Below, piece after piece: positions 1-5,545 of a DNA stretch of 10,415 bases. Source of the DNA: an uncultured Collinsella sp. (GTDB lineage Bacteria > Actinomycetota > Coriobacteriia > Coriobacteriales > Coriobacteriaceae); NCBI GenBank assembly GCA_900751755.1, contig CAADSP010000011.1:1-10415 (forward strand). The letters run 5' to 3'. Position 1 is the first letter of the stretch; each line of letters begins with the position of its first letter. The position numbers and the translations under genes are program-made. The notes below the pieces were generated by a model that saw only the letters and a program-made list of their open reading frames with translations, ran no database searches and was not told the DNA's origin.

Positions 1-260
1 CCGCCCCCCTGCCACAGGTGCGGGACCTCCACGTGATCCCACTCGGGCTTGTACGTGGAGAGTTCCTCGTTGGAGACGGCAGCGGGGCCCTCAAAGAGGC
101 GGAACTGCCACGAGCCGGACAGCTGGACAAACCCGCGCGACAGCTCGCGGCTGTACGTTGCAGCGAGATCGGCGGTCTCGTAACCCATAAAGTACGCATG
201 GGGTGCCAGGCGGTTCCTATGGGTGAGCGCTTGGTTTTCCCAATCGTTAGTGGCGTCCAT
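1..260 (-). CDS. Beta-galactosidase, GH2 (LacZ type), N-terminal part, runs off the left edge
   Basis: The first 86 codons of a minus-strand gene whose remainder lies outside the window. The start ATG is at 260-258, preceded by GAAGGAG (274-268) at a normal spacing. The translation begins MDATNDWENQALTHRNRLAP and continues with HAYFMGY near residue 21, LSGSWQFRLFEGP near 50-62 and VPHLWQ near 80. This matches the start of large LacZ-type GH2 beta-galactosidases, where WENP..T..NRL..H precedes the jelly-roll sugar-binding domain and L.G.W.F is followed by a VP.NWQ motif. The enzyme hydrolyses lactose and related beta-galactosides, usually in the cytoplasm. No signal peptide is seen. Three palindromic operators and a divergent LacI-family gene lie directly upstream, so induction by sugar is likely. 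The catalytic glutamates are outside the window, so a different GH2 specificity is possible. Confidence 0.85.
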   Translation of the reverse strand, partial: MDATNDWENQALTHRNRLAPHAYFMGYETADLAATYSRELSRGFVQLSGSWQFRLFEGPAAVSNEELSTYKPEWDHVEVPHLWQGG

Positions 261-295
261 GGTGATGCTCCTTCGTCATCGTAGTGATTCTTGTG

Positions 296-305
296 CAACC
301 GGTTG
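296..305. promoter_or_regulatory. Operator 1, LacI-family palindrome CAACCGGTTG
   Basis: A perfect 10-bp palindrome in the context TGTGCAACCGGTTGTCCT. It overlaps the predicted start of transcription of the beta-galactosidase gene, where a bound repressor would block initiation. A central CCGG or CG step is typical of LacI/GalR-family operators. The likely ligand is the adjacent LacI-type protein; that pairing is inferred from position. Confidence 0.8.
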
Positions 306-310
306 TCCTT

Positions 311-340
311 ATCTTACGGGCGATGCAAATAGCTGTGCAA
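311..340 (-). promoter_or_regulatory. Candidate promoter of the beta-galactosidase gene
   Basis: On the minus strand a -35-like TTGCAC (340-335) and a -10-like TAAGAT (316-311) are separated by 18 bases. The -35 lies inside operator 2 and the expected start site, about 304, lies inside operator 1. The boxes match consensus only moderately (3/6 and 4/6), but this placement relative to the operators is what a repressed promoter should look like. Confidence 0.5.
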
Positions 341-347
341 CCGGTTG
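338..347. promoter_or_regulatory. Operator 2, LacI-family palindrome CAACCGGTTG
   Basis: Second identical 10-bp palindrome, in the context TGTGCAACCGGTTGTCCG, 42 bp (about four helical turns) from operator 1. It shares 16 consecutive bases with site 1 and overlaps the predicted -35 box of the beta-galactosidase promoter. Confidence 0.8.
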
Positions 348-382
348 TCCGCTGAACGGTTGATTTGGCCGGATTAACGGTG

Positions 383-392
383 CAACCGGTTG
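383..392. promoter_or_regulatory. Operator 3, LacI-family palindrome CAACCGGTTG
   Basis: Third identical palindrome, in the context GGTGCAACCGGTTGTACA, 45 bp from operator 2. It is followed at 395-399 by another half-site, CAACC. It is upstream of the promoter core, where it could support repressor looping or cooperative binding. It is about 180 bp from the likely lacI promoter. Confidence 0.75.
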
Positions 393-549
393 TACAACCG
401 CGGCACTTATGTCACCCTGAGTATCGAAACTCGGCGCAAGACATCGTTCTCAAGCTCGTAGGCAACCGCCACGCCCGCTAATATCTCACCCACACGAGAC
501 GTATTCGATTTCGGCTTGGTTGCAAAACGACACCGGTCACCGGATATCA

Positions 550-575
550 TGAACGCTGTTCAGGCGCACTATAGT
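550..575 (+). promoter_or_regulatory. Candidate promoter region of the lacI-family gene
   Basis: TATAGT at 570-575 is a good -10 match (5/6), 61 bases before the lacI start codon. No convincing -35 is present. The -35 zone is instead occupied by a small inverted repeat, TGAAC-GCT-GTTCA (550-562), which might be a regulator site. The rest of 393-636 shows only scattered half-sites resembling the operators, for example GCAACCG at 462-468 and GGTTGCA at 518-524. Confidence 0.35.
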
Positions 576-636
576 AAGCTGTATCCGCACTAGCCCGTAT
601 CAGCGACAACATCGACCGCATTTTCCAGGAGACGCC

Positions 637-1653
637 ATGACCCAACCAGTTCGCACCGCACCTACGCTTGCCGAGGTTGCCGCAGCTGCCGGCGTGTCGC
701 GCTCCACGGCATCGCGCGCCCTCAACGATTCGCCCCGCATTAGCGAGGAAACCAAAAAGCGCGTCCGCGCGGCGGCCAAGGAAGTCAATTTTGTCCCCAA
801 TGCTCGTGGCCGAGCGCTCGCTGTCGGGCGCACGGAAATCATCGCCGTGCTCGTGACCGAGCCCCTGAGTGAACTCTTCAGCGACCCCACCTATAGCGAG
901 TTTTTGAGCGGCATTACCGAGGAACTGTCGGAGTCGTCCTATCTGCCCGTTATCTTGCAGGCGTCTTCTACGCATGAGCGCAACCGCGCACGCGAGCACT
1001 TTGAGCGCCGCTCGTTCGACGCCGTGATCGACGTCTCCCCCTACAAGGGCAGCGAGCTGCTCGAGGTGCTGCGCGAGCTGGGCGTACCCACCGTGTTGTG
1101 CGGCCAGCTCGAGGGTCATCCCTATCGCGATGTGTTCTCGACGGTCTACTCCGACGACGAAGAGGGCGGACGCTTTGCGGCACTCGCCATGAAGGAGCGC
1201 GGGCGCAAAGATATCGTCGCCGTGTTGGGACCGCAAGACAGCCCCGCTGTTGTCGACCGCCTGCGCGGCTACCGCGCCGTCTTGGGCGAAGACCTCCCAG
1301 ACGCAAACGTTATCTATACCGGCTGGAACAGCGGAGACGGCTATCAGGCCATGCACCAGATCCTCGCGCGCGAGATTGCTTTCGATGGCGCGCTCTGCGG
1401 ATCGGACCGTATCGCGGCTGGCGTCATCACCGCACTCAACGAGGCAGGCCTATCCGTTCCGGCGGACGTTTCCGTCGTCGGCTTCGACGATCACGAGATT
1501 GCGACGCGCTGCGTCCCCGCGCTCACGACCGTCCGCCAGCCCCTGCGCGAAGAAGGCCACATGGCCGCCAACATTGCGCTCGACATGATCAAGGGCGCCG
1601 AGCCCACCACCTCCGTGATGCACATGCAGCTGATCCAGAGAGACTCGCTATAA
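637..1653 (+). CDS. LacI-family transcriptional repressor
   Basis: A 338-residue LacI/GalR-family regulator, the usual length for the family. The N-terminal helix-turn-helix is at about residues 11-30 (LAEVAAAAGVSRSTASRALN, with the recognition helix SRSTASRALN). The hinge segment NFVPNARGRAL follows at 51-61. The remainder is a periplasmic-binding-protein-like sugar-sensing domain ending in the characteristic VVGFDDHEIA...LTTVRQP block near residues 280-300. The start ATG follows CAGGAGA at a good distance. It is divergent from the GH2 beta-galactosidase gene, and three identical palindromes lie between them, so it most likely represses that gene and releases on binding a galactoside-type effector. 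The effector is not readable from sequence. The specificity-determining part of the HTH looks intact. Confidence 0.93.
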   Translation: MTQPVRTAPTLAEVAAAAGVSRSTASRALNDSPRISEETKKRVRAAAKEVNFVPNARGRALAVGRTEIIAVLVTEPLSELFSDPTYSEFLSGITEELSESSYLPVILQASSTHERNRAREHFERRSFDAVIDVSPYKGSELLEVLRELGVPTVLCGQLEGHPYRDVFSTVYSDDEEGGRFAALAMKERGRKDIVAVLGPQDSPAVVDRLRGYRAVLGEDLPDANVIYTGWNSGDGYQAMHQILAREIAFDGALCGSDRIAAGVITALNEAGLSVPADVSVVGFDDHEIATRCVPALTTVRQPLREEGHMAANIALDMIKGAEPTTSVMHMQLIQRDSL

Positions 1654-1654
1654 G

Positions 1655-1707
1655 AAACTGGGCCGGGCTTTCCGCCAGACAGTTGTTGCGGAAAGCCTGT
1701 CCCGTTT
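1655..1707 (+). repeat. Hairpin 1 of the 62-base array
   Basis: A 10-bp perfect stem, GGCTTTCCGC (1666-1675) with GCGGAAAGCC (1688-1697), is extended by GGG/CCC (1660-1662 with 1701-1703) across a 3x3 internal loop and by AAAC/GTTT at the base. It begins just after the lacI stop. In array coordinates the left arm is 1659-1674, the loop is 14 bases (1675-1688) and the right arm is 1689-1704. The trailing T run is short, so terminator activity is uncertain. Confidence 0.75.
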
Positions 1708-1720
1708 TGAGCGCTCGTTC

Positions 1721-1773
1721 TGGGGCACAGTTTCCGTTAGACAGCTCAACCGGAAACTGTGCCCCATTATTTT
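1721..1773 (+). terminator. Hairpin 2 of the array; probable rho-independent terminator of the lacI-family gene
   Basis: A perfect 16-bp inverted repeat (1721-1736 with 1751-1766, starting TGGGGCACAG) with a 14-base loop is followed by TTATTTT (1767-1773). A strong stem plus T-rich tail downstream of lacI makes it the best terminator candidate on the plus strand. It is also the second unit of the 62-base array. Its loop shares AGACAG, at the same position, with hairpin 1. Confidence 0.75.
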
Positions 1774-1782
1774 GCCGAATTC

Positions 1783-1828
1783 TGGGTCGCGCTTTCCCAG
1801 AGGACCCCCTTTGGGAAAGCGCGACCCG
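1783..1828 (+). repeat. Hairpin 3 of the 62-base array
   Basis: A perfect 15-bp inverted repeat (1784-1798 with 1813-1827, GGGTCGCGCTTTCCC on the left) has a 14-base loop at 1799-1812. It keeps the TGGG, TTTCC, 14-base loop and GGAAA framework of the first two units, with TTTCCC in place of TTTCCG and a different but self-complementary central block. The tail is not T-rich. Confidence 0.75.
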
Positions 1829-1844
1829 TTCTGCACGCAGATTA

Positions 1845-1860
1845 CGGGATGCACTTTCCG
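1845..1860 (+). repeat. Lone left arm of a fourth 62-base unit
   Basis: CGGGATGCACTTTCCG matches the left-arm pattern of the three hairpins (GGG, six variable bases, TTTCCG). Its TTTCCG falls exactly 62 bases after that of unit 3. No complementary right arm follows, so this unit is truncated or decayed. Confidence 0.55.
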
Positions 1861-1900
1861 CGACGTCCGGTCACCCTATACCCTCGCAACCTCGGCGCAT

Positions 1901-1935
1901 AAAAAACGAGGGAAGGCACACGTCCTTCCCTCGTT
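1901..1935 (-). terminator. Rho-independent terminator of aspS
   Basis: A 12-bp stem with a 7-base loop (AACGAGGGAAGG at 1905-1916 pairs with CCTTCCCTCGTT at 1924-1935). Read on the minus strand it is followed directly by a run of T (complement of the A run at 1901-1906). It lies 24 bases after the aspS stop, a textbook position. Confidence 0.92.
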
Positions 1936-1958
1936 GCGGGCAATATGTAGCCGCTCGC

Positions 1959-3746
1959 CTACATCAGGCGCAGGCTGACGTCCTTGAGCTGGGCGCCGCT
2001 AACGGCACTCGGGGCGCCCGACATGAGGTCGGAGCCGCTGGCCGTCTTGGGGAACGCCATGACGTCGCGGATGGAGTCGGAACCGGTGAGCAGCATGCAC
2101 ACGCGGTCCAGGCCCAGAGCGAAACCGCCCATCGGGGGCGCACCAAACTTGAGTGCCTCCATGAGGAAGCCGAACTGAGACTCGGCACGCTCCTCGGTAA
2201 AGCCCAGGAGCTTGAGCATGGACATCTGCATCTCGGCGTTGTGGATACGCATACCGCCGCCGCCGGCCTCAAAGCCGTCCATGACAAAGTCGTAGGTGCA
2301 CGAACCGGCTGCCAGCGGATCGGCCTCGATCTTGGCGATGTCGGTCTCGGTCGGCAGAGTGAACGGCTGGTGCTCGGCAGCATAGGCCTTGCGATCCTCG
2401 TCCCAGTGGAACAGCGGGAAGTTGACGACCCACAGGAAGTCATGACCCTCGCGCTTGATCTCGAGCGCATTGGCCATGTGAGAACGCATGCCGCCCAGGA
2501 TCTCGTCAGAGAGCAGGCGCGGGCCGGCAGCGAACATCACAAGGTCGCCGGGCTCGACGTCCATGCGCTCGCGCAGAGCGATCATCTCCTCGTCCGAGAA
2601 GAACTTGACAATGGGGCTGTTGATGGAGCCGTCCTCGCGGAAAGCGATCCAGGCCAGGCCCTTGGCGCCAAACGTGGAGGCCACGCCGGCGAGCTTATCG
2701 ATCTTGGCACGTGCCCAGGCACCGGCGCCCTTGGCGTTGATGGCCTTGACGACGGAGCCTTCCTCGTTCGCGGCGGTCGCGAAGACCTTGAACTTGGAGT
2801 TGGCAAAGATGTCGGTCAGGTCGACCAAGTGCATGCCATAGCGGGTATCGGGCTTGTCGGAGCCATAGGTGTCCATGGCCTCCCAGTAGTCCATGCGACG
2901 CAGCGGCGTGGGCATCTCGACACCCATGCGGCCGAAAGCATCGGACAGAACCTCCTCGAGTGCGCTCATGACATCGTTCTGGTCCACGAAGGACATCTCG
3001 ATATCGACCTGGGTGAACTCGGGCTGGCGGTCGGCACGCAGGTCCTCGTCGCGGAAGCACTTGGCAACCTGATAGTAGCGCTCGACGCCACCGACCATAA
3101 GCAGCTGCTTCAGAAGCTGCGGGGACTGCGGCAGGGCGTAGAAGTTGCCCGGCTGGATGCGGCTGGGGACGATGAAGTCGCGGGCGCCCTCGGGCGTGGA
3201 CTTGAACAGGGAGGGCGTCTCGACCTCCATGAACTCACGGTTGTGCAGTGCCTCGCGAATGGCAAAGGTAAAGTCGGAGCGCAGCTTGAGGTTGGCCATC
3301 ATCTCGGGACGACGGAGGTCCAGATAGCGATAGCGCAGACGGGTGTCCTCGCTGGTCTCGATGCCGTCCTCGATCTGGAACGGCGGGGTGACGGACGTGT
3401 TGAGAACCTCGGCGTGGTCGGTCAGGACCTCGATCTCGCCGGTCGCGAGCTTGGTGTTGGTGGTCTCCTCGCCACGGGAGCGCACGACGCCGTGGATCTT
3501 GATGGGCCACTCGGGACGCATGGTCTCGGCGATCTTAAAGGCGTCGCCGTCGGAGTGCTCGGGGTCGAAGGTGAGCTGCGTAATGCCCTCGCGGTCGCGA
3601 AGGTCGCAGAAGATAAGGCCGCCGTGGTCGCGGCGACGACTCACCCAACCGGTGAGGGTGACCTCTTCGCCCACGTTCTCGAAGCGAAGCTCGCCGCAGG
3701 TACGGGTGTGCATGGAATGCTCATCGATGGGACGGGTCTGGCTCAT
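1959..3746 (-). CDS. aspS: Aspartyl-tRNA synthetase
   Basis: A 595-residue class II aminoacyl-tRNA synthetase that charges tRNA(Asp) with aspartate, in the cytoplasm. An N-terminal OB-fold anticodon domain (GWVSRRRDHGGLIFCDLRDR, about 33-52) precedes the catalytic domain. Motif 1 is around EVETPSLFKSTPEGARDF (174-191), motif 2 is FRDEDLRADRQPEFTQ (231-246), and motif 3 contains GLDR (545-548) followed by FPKTASGSDLMSGAPS. Length and the insert between motifs 2 and 3 fit the bacterial type. The start at 3746 follows a near-perfect AAAGGAGG. It gives an 11-residue extension before MHTRTCGEL, where many family members begin, but that second Met has no ribosome-binding site. Whether it also charges tRNA(Asn) cannot be read here. 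It is transcribed alone and ends at a strong terminator. Confidence 0.97.
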   Translation of the reverse strand: MSQTRPIDEHSMHTRTCGELRFENVGEEVTLTGWVSRRRDHGGLIFCDLRDREGITQLTFDPEHSDGDAFKIAETMRPEWPIKIHGVVRSRGEETTNTKLATGEIEVLTDHAEVLNTSVTPPFQIEDGIETSEDTRLRYRYLDLRRPEMMANLKLRSDFTFAIREALHNREFMEVETPSLFKSTPEGARDFIVPSRIQPGNFYALPQSPQLLKQLLMVGGVERYYQVAKCFRDEDLRADRQPEFTQVDIEMSFVDQNDVMSALEEVLSDAFGRMGVEMPTPLRRMDYWEAMDTYGSDKPDTRYGMHLVDLTDIFANSKFKVFATAANEEGSVVKAINAKGAGAWARAKIDKLAGVASTFGAKGLAWIAFREDGSINSPIVKFFSDEEMIALRERMDVEPGDLVMFAAGPRLLSDEILGGMRSHMANALEIKREGHDFLWVVNFPLFHWDEDRKAYAAEHQPFTLPTETDIAKIEADPLAAGSCTYDFVMDGFEAGGGGMRIHNAEMQMSMLKLLGFTEERAESQFGFLMEALKFGAPPMGGFALGLDRVCMLLTGSDSIRDVMAFPKTASGSDLMSGAPSAVSGAQLKDVSLRLM

Positions 3747-3773
3747 ACCAGTGATCCTCCTTTATGGATCTGT

Positions 3774-3835
3774 GCCGCCCCGTGTCGTTACGGGCGGCGT
3801 CGTACAGATTTGCCCAGCCTGCGTAAACCGCGCAG
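3774..3835 (-). promoter_or_regulatory. aspS leader with two small hairpins
   Basis: Upstream of the aspS ribosome-binding site are a 7-bp hairpin (GCCGCCC at 3774-3780 with GGGCGGC at 3792-3798, extendable by GT/AC past a bulge) and a 5-bp hairpin (CTGCG at 3819-3823 with CGCAG at 3831-3835). A weak -10-like TAAGAT lies beyond them on the minus strand (3857-3852), without a good -35. I see no T-box consensus. A control role is possible but unproven. Confidence 0.3.
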
Positions 3836-3958
3836 CCGGACATGGCGTTCTATCTTATCGCACCTGTGTCGATGTGCCGCGGAAAAGTAGCTCCTGCCCA
3901 AAGACTTGACGGAGACGAAACAATTGACGCACCGCGGCACCCGCCCACGCTCGTCACG

Positions 3959-3967
3959 TGCGACAAT
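3959..3967 (+). promoter_or_regulatory. Weak candidate extended -10 element for serB
   Basis: TGCGACAAT at 3959-3967 reads as an extended -10 (TG, one base, then a 4/6 match). It is 36 bases before the serB start. TTGACG at 3924-3929 is too far upstream to be its -35. This is the best candidate in the divergent aspS-serB gap, but weak. Confidence 0.25.
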
Positions 3968-4002
3968 ATGCCCCAATAAAACAGCACTTGGAAAGGCCCG
4001 TC

Positions 4003-4638
4003 ATGACTGCACGCCTCATCGTTATGGATATCGACTCCACGCTCATCAACCAGGAGGTCATCGACCTGTTGGGCGAGGAGGCCGGCGTAGGCGAGCAAGT
4101 AGCGCAGATCACCGAGCGTGCCATGCGCGGCGAGCTCGACTTTAAGCAGGCGCTCGAGGAGCGCGTGGGGCTGCTTGCCGGCTTGGATGAGAGCGTGTTC
4201 GAGCGCACCTTTGAGCGCGTGACGTTTACCCCCGGCGCGCTGGAGCTTGTGCGCTCGGCACACAGCAAGGGCTGGAAGGTCGGCGTGGTAAGCGGCGGCT
4301 TCCACGAGGTCGCTGACAAGATCGCAGCCGCCGCGGGCATCGATTTTTGCCTGGCCAACCGCCTAGAGGTCGTGGACGGCAAGCTTACCGGTAAGTTGGC
4401 TGCCGAGATTGTGACCAAGGAGTCCAAGCTCATCCAGCTGCTGGACTGGGCAGTTGAGTGCGGCGTCGACATGGCCCACACGGTCGCTATTGGCGACGGG
4501 GCAAACGACATCCCCATGATCCAGGCCGCGGGCACGGGCATCGCGTTTTGCGCCAAGCCCAAGACGCGCGAAGCCGCCCCGTTTGCCATCGATGAGCGCA
4601 ACCTGATGTTCGCCATGGACATCATCCTGCGCGACTAG
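4003..4638 (+). CDS. serB: Phosphoserine phosphatase (HAD superfamily)
   Basis: A 211-residue HAD hydrolase predicted to remove phosphate from O-phospho-L-serine, the last step of serine synthesis. HAD motif I is MDIDSTLINQEVID, with nucleophile Asp9 and general acid Asp11. Motif II is VSGGFHEVADK, and motifs III/IV are AIGDGANDIPMIQAAGTGIAF. The E-V-I-D segment after motif I and the GGF substrate-loop signature are typical of SerB rather than other HAD enzymes. I chose the ATG at 4003 because GGAAAGG lies just before it; an upstream in-frame ATG at 3958 has no such site. The protein lacks the N-terminal ACT-like domain found in some SerB proteins. It sits 114 bp upstream of larB in the same direction, with no terminator between, so readthrough into the lar genes is possible. 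Confidence 0.9.
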   Translation: MTARLIVMDIDSTLINQEVIDLLGEEAGVGEQVAQITERAMRGELDFKQALEERVGLLAGLDESVFERTFERVTFTPGALELVRSAHSKGWKVGVVSGGFHEVADKIAAAAGIDFCLANRLEVVDGKLTGKLAAEIVTKESKLIQLLDWAVECGVDMAHTVAIGDGANDIPMIQAAGTGIAFCAKPKTREAAPFAIDERNLMFAMDIILRD

Positions 4639-4647
4639 TCGATCCTT

Positions 4648-4676
4648 CTAACAAGAGAATCAGTCTGTCCTATAGT
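4648..4676 (+). promoter_or_regulatory. Candidate promoter of the larB-larC-tetR operon
   Basis: CTAACA (4648-4653) and TATAGT (4671-4676, 5/6 match) are separated by exactly 17 bases. The predicted start, about 4683, lies inside the first half of the inverted repeat at 4675-4708. A second option further down is the extended -10 TGCTAGACT (4721-4729), with only a poor -35. In either case the inverted repeat lies where a repressor would act. Confidence 0.55.
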
Positions 4677-4708
4677 TTCCGAACAATTTTGTCTTAGTGT
4701 TCGGAAAC
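4675..4708. promoter_or_regulatory. Probable operator: 11-bp inverted repeat upstream of larB
   Basis: GTTTCCGAACA (4675-4685) and its exact complement TGTTCGGAAAC (4698-4708) are separated by 12 bases. Each half also has near-internal symmetry (TTCCGAA, TTCGGAA), so it may be two adjacent sites for a dimer. It overlaps the promoter and start site. The best candidate ligand is the TetR-family protein encoded third in the operon. No T run follows, so it does not look like a terminator. Confidence 0.6.
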
Positions 4709-4752
4709 ATACCCTTTGAGTGCTAGACTTTGCGCCGTCGAAGGGAACATAT

Positions 4753-5535
4753 ATGGATAAGCGAGATCTTGAGCAGCTGCTGAGCGATGTTGCCGACGGA
4801 ACAGTCACCCCGGCAGTCGCCCTCACGCGCATCCAGACGGCGCCAACCGCCGATCTGGGTTTTGCGCAGCTCGATCTTTCACGCGGGGTGCGCCAGGGAG
4901 CCGGCGAGGTTGTCTACGGCGCCGGTAAAACCGCCGAGCAGATTGCCGCCATTATCAAAGCATTACTCAATGCCGGCCAGGTGCGCATCCTGGTCACGCG
5001 CCTGGACGCCGAAAAGGCAGCCCGCGCCTCGAAGCTCCTCGGCAACGGCATCGACCTGGGATATGTCCCAGACGCACAGCTCGCCCTCGTGGGCGGCAAG
5101 CCCTCCCCTACCGGCAACGGACGCATCGTTGTCGCCTGCGCCGGTACGAGCGACCTGCCCGTCGCCGAGGAAGCCGCGTTGACGGCCGAATTCTATGGCA
5201 ACGAGGTCGACCGCCTCTACGACGTAGGCGTCGCAGGCCTGCACCGCCTGCTCGCGCATGCCGAGGAACTTGCCCAGGCGCAGGTGGTCATCGCCATCGC
5301 CGGCATGGAGGGCGCCCTGGCGAGCGTTATCGGCGGTCTGGTGAGCTGTCCGGTCATCGCCGTTCCCACCAGCGTGGGCTACGGCGCAAATTTTGGAGGC
5401 GTAGCCGCGCTGCTCGCCATGCTCAACTCCTGCGCCAGCGGCGTATCGGTCGTCAATATCGATAACGGCTTTGGTGCCGCCTACCAGGCAAGTCTTATCA
5501 ATCATCTGAGCGCCGGCACATCCTGCGCCCGTTAA
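4753..5535 (+). CDS. larB: Nickel-pincer cofactor biosynthesis protein LarB
   Basis: A 260-residue LarB. In the known pathway LarB carboxylates the pyridinium ring of nicotinic acid adenine dinucleotide and cleaves off AMP, giving the dicarboxylated mononucleotide that LarE then sulfurates. The C-terminal half is a PurE-like domain with the family hallmarks AGTSDLPVAEEA (130-141), YDVGVAGLHRLL (156-167), AGMEGALASVIGGL (183-196), PTSVGYGANFGG (205-216) and NSCASGVSVVNIDNGFGA (225-242). Cys227, in NSCA, corresponds to the cysteine reported to bind the substrate. The N-terminal LDLSRGVRQGAGEVVYGAGKT (40-60) is also typical. The start at 4753 follows GAAGGGAA. An in-frame ATG at 4720 is upstream of the ribosome-binding site and rejected. 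It is first in an operon with larC, 10 bp apart. Confidence 0.95.
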   Translation: MDKRDLEQLLSDVADGTVTPAVALTRIQTAPTADLGFAQLDLSRGVRQGAGEVVYGAGKTAEQIAAIIKALLNAGQVRILVTRLDAEKAARASKLLGNGIDLGYVPDAQLALVGGKPSPTGNGRIVVACAGTSDLPVAEEAALTAEFYGNEVDRLYDVGVAGLHRLLAHAEELAQAQVVIAIAGMEGALASVIGGLVSCPVIAVPTSVGYGANFGGVAALLAMLNSCASGVSVVNIDNGFGAAYQASLINHLSAGTSCAR

Positions 5536-5545
5536 GGAGCATTCC

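Noticed and set aside
547..1356. A 269-codon minus-strand open frame over the lacI-family gene
   Set aside because: It is antisense to a clear LacI-family protein, overlaps the lacI promoter region, and has no plausible domain.
1654..1870. A CRISPR array at the periodic repeats
   Set aside because: The units are contiguous hairpins whose only conserved blocks are short arm segments. There are no near-identical repeats separated by unique spacers, and no cas genes are present.
1098..3890. A 930-codon plus-strand open frame over aspS
   Set aside because: It runs antisense to a complete aspartyl-tRNA synthetase with all class II motifs, and its translation has no recognisable domain. Open antisense frames are common in GC-rich genes.
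3747..3900. A T-box riboswitch in the aspS leader
   Set aside because: The leader has two small hairpins, but I find no T-box sequence (GGGTGGNACCGCG-like) and no terminator/antiterminator pair.
4675..4708. The inverted repeat upstream of larB as a serB terminator
   Set aside because: The stem is followed by ATACCCTTTG rather than a T run, and it overlaps a good promoter, so an operator role fits better.
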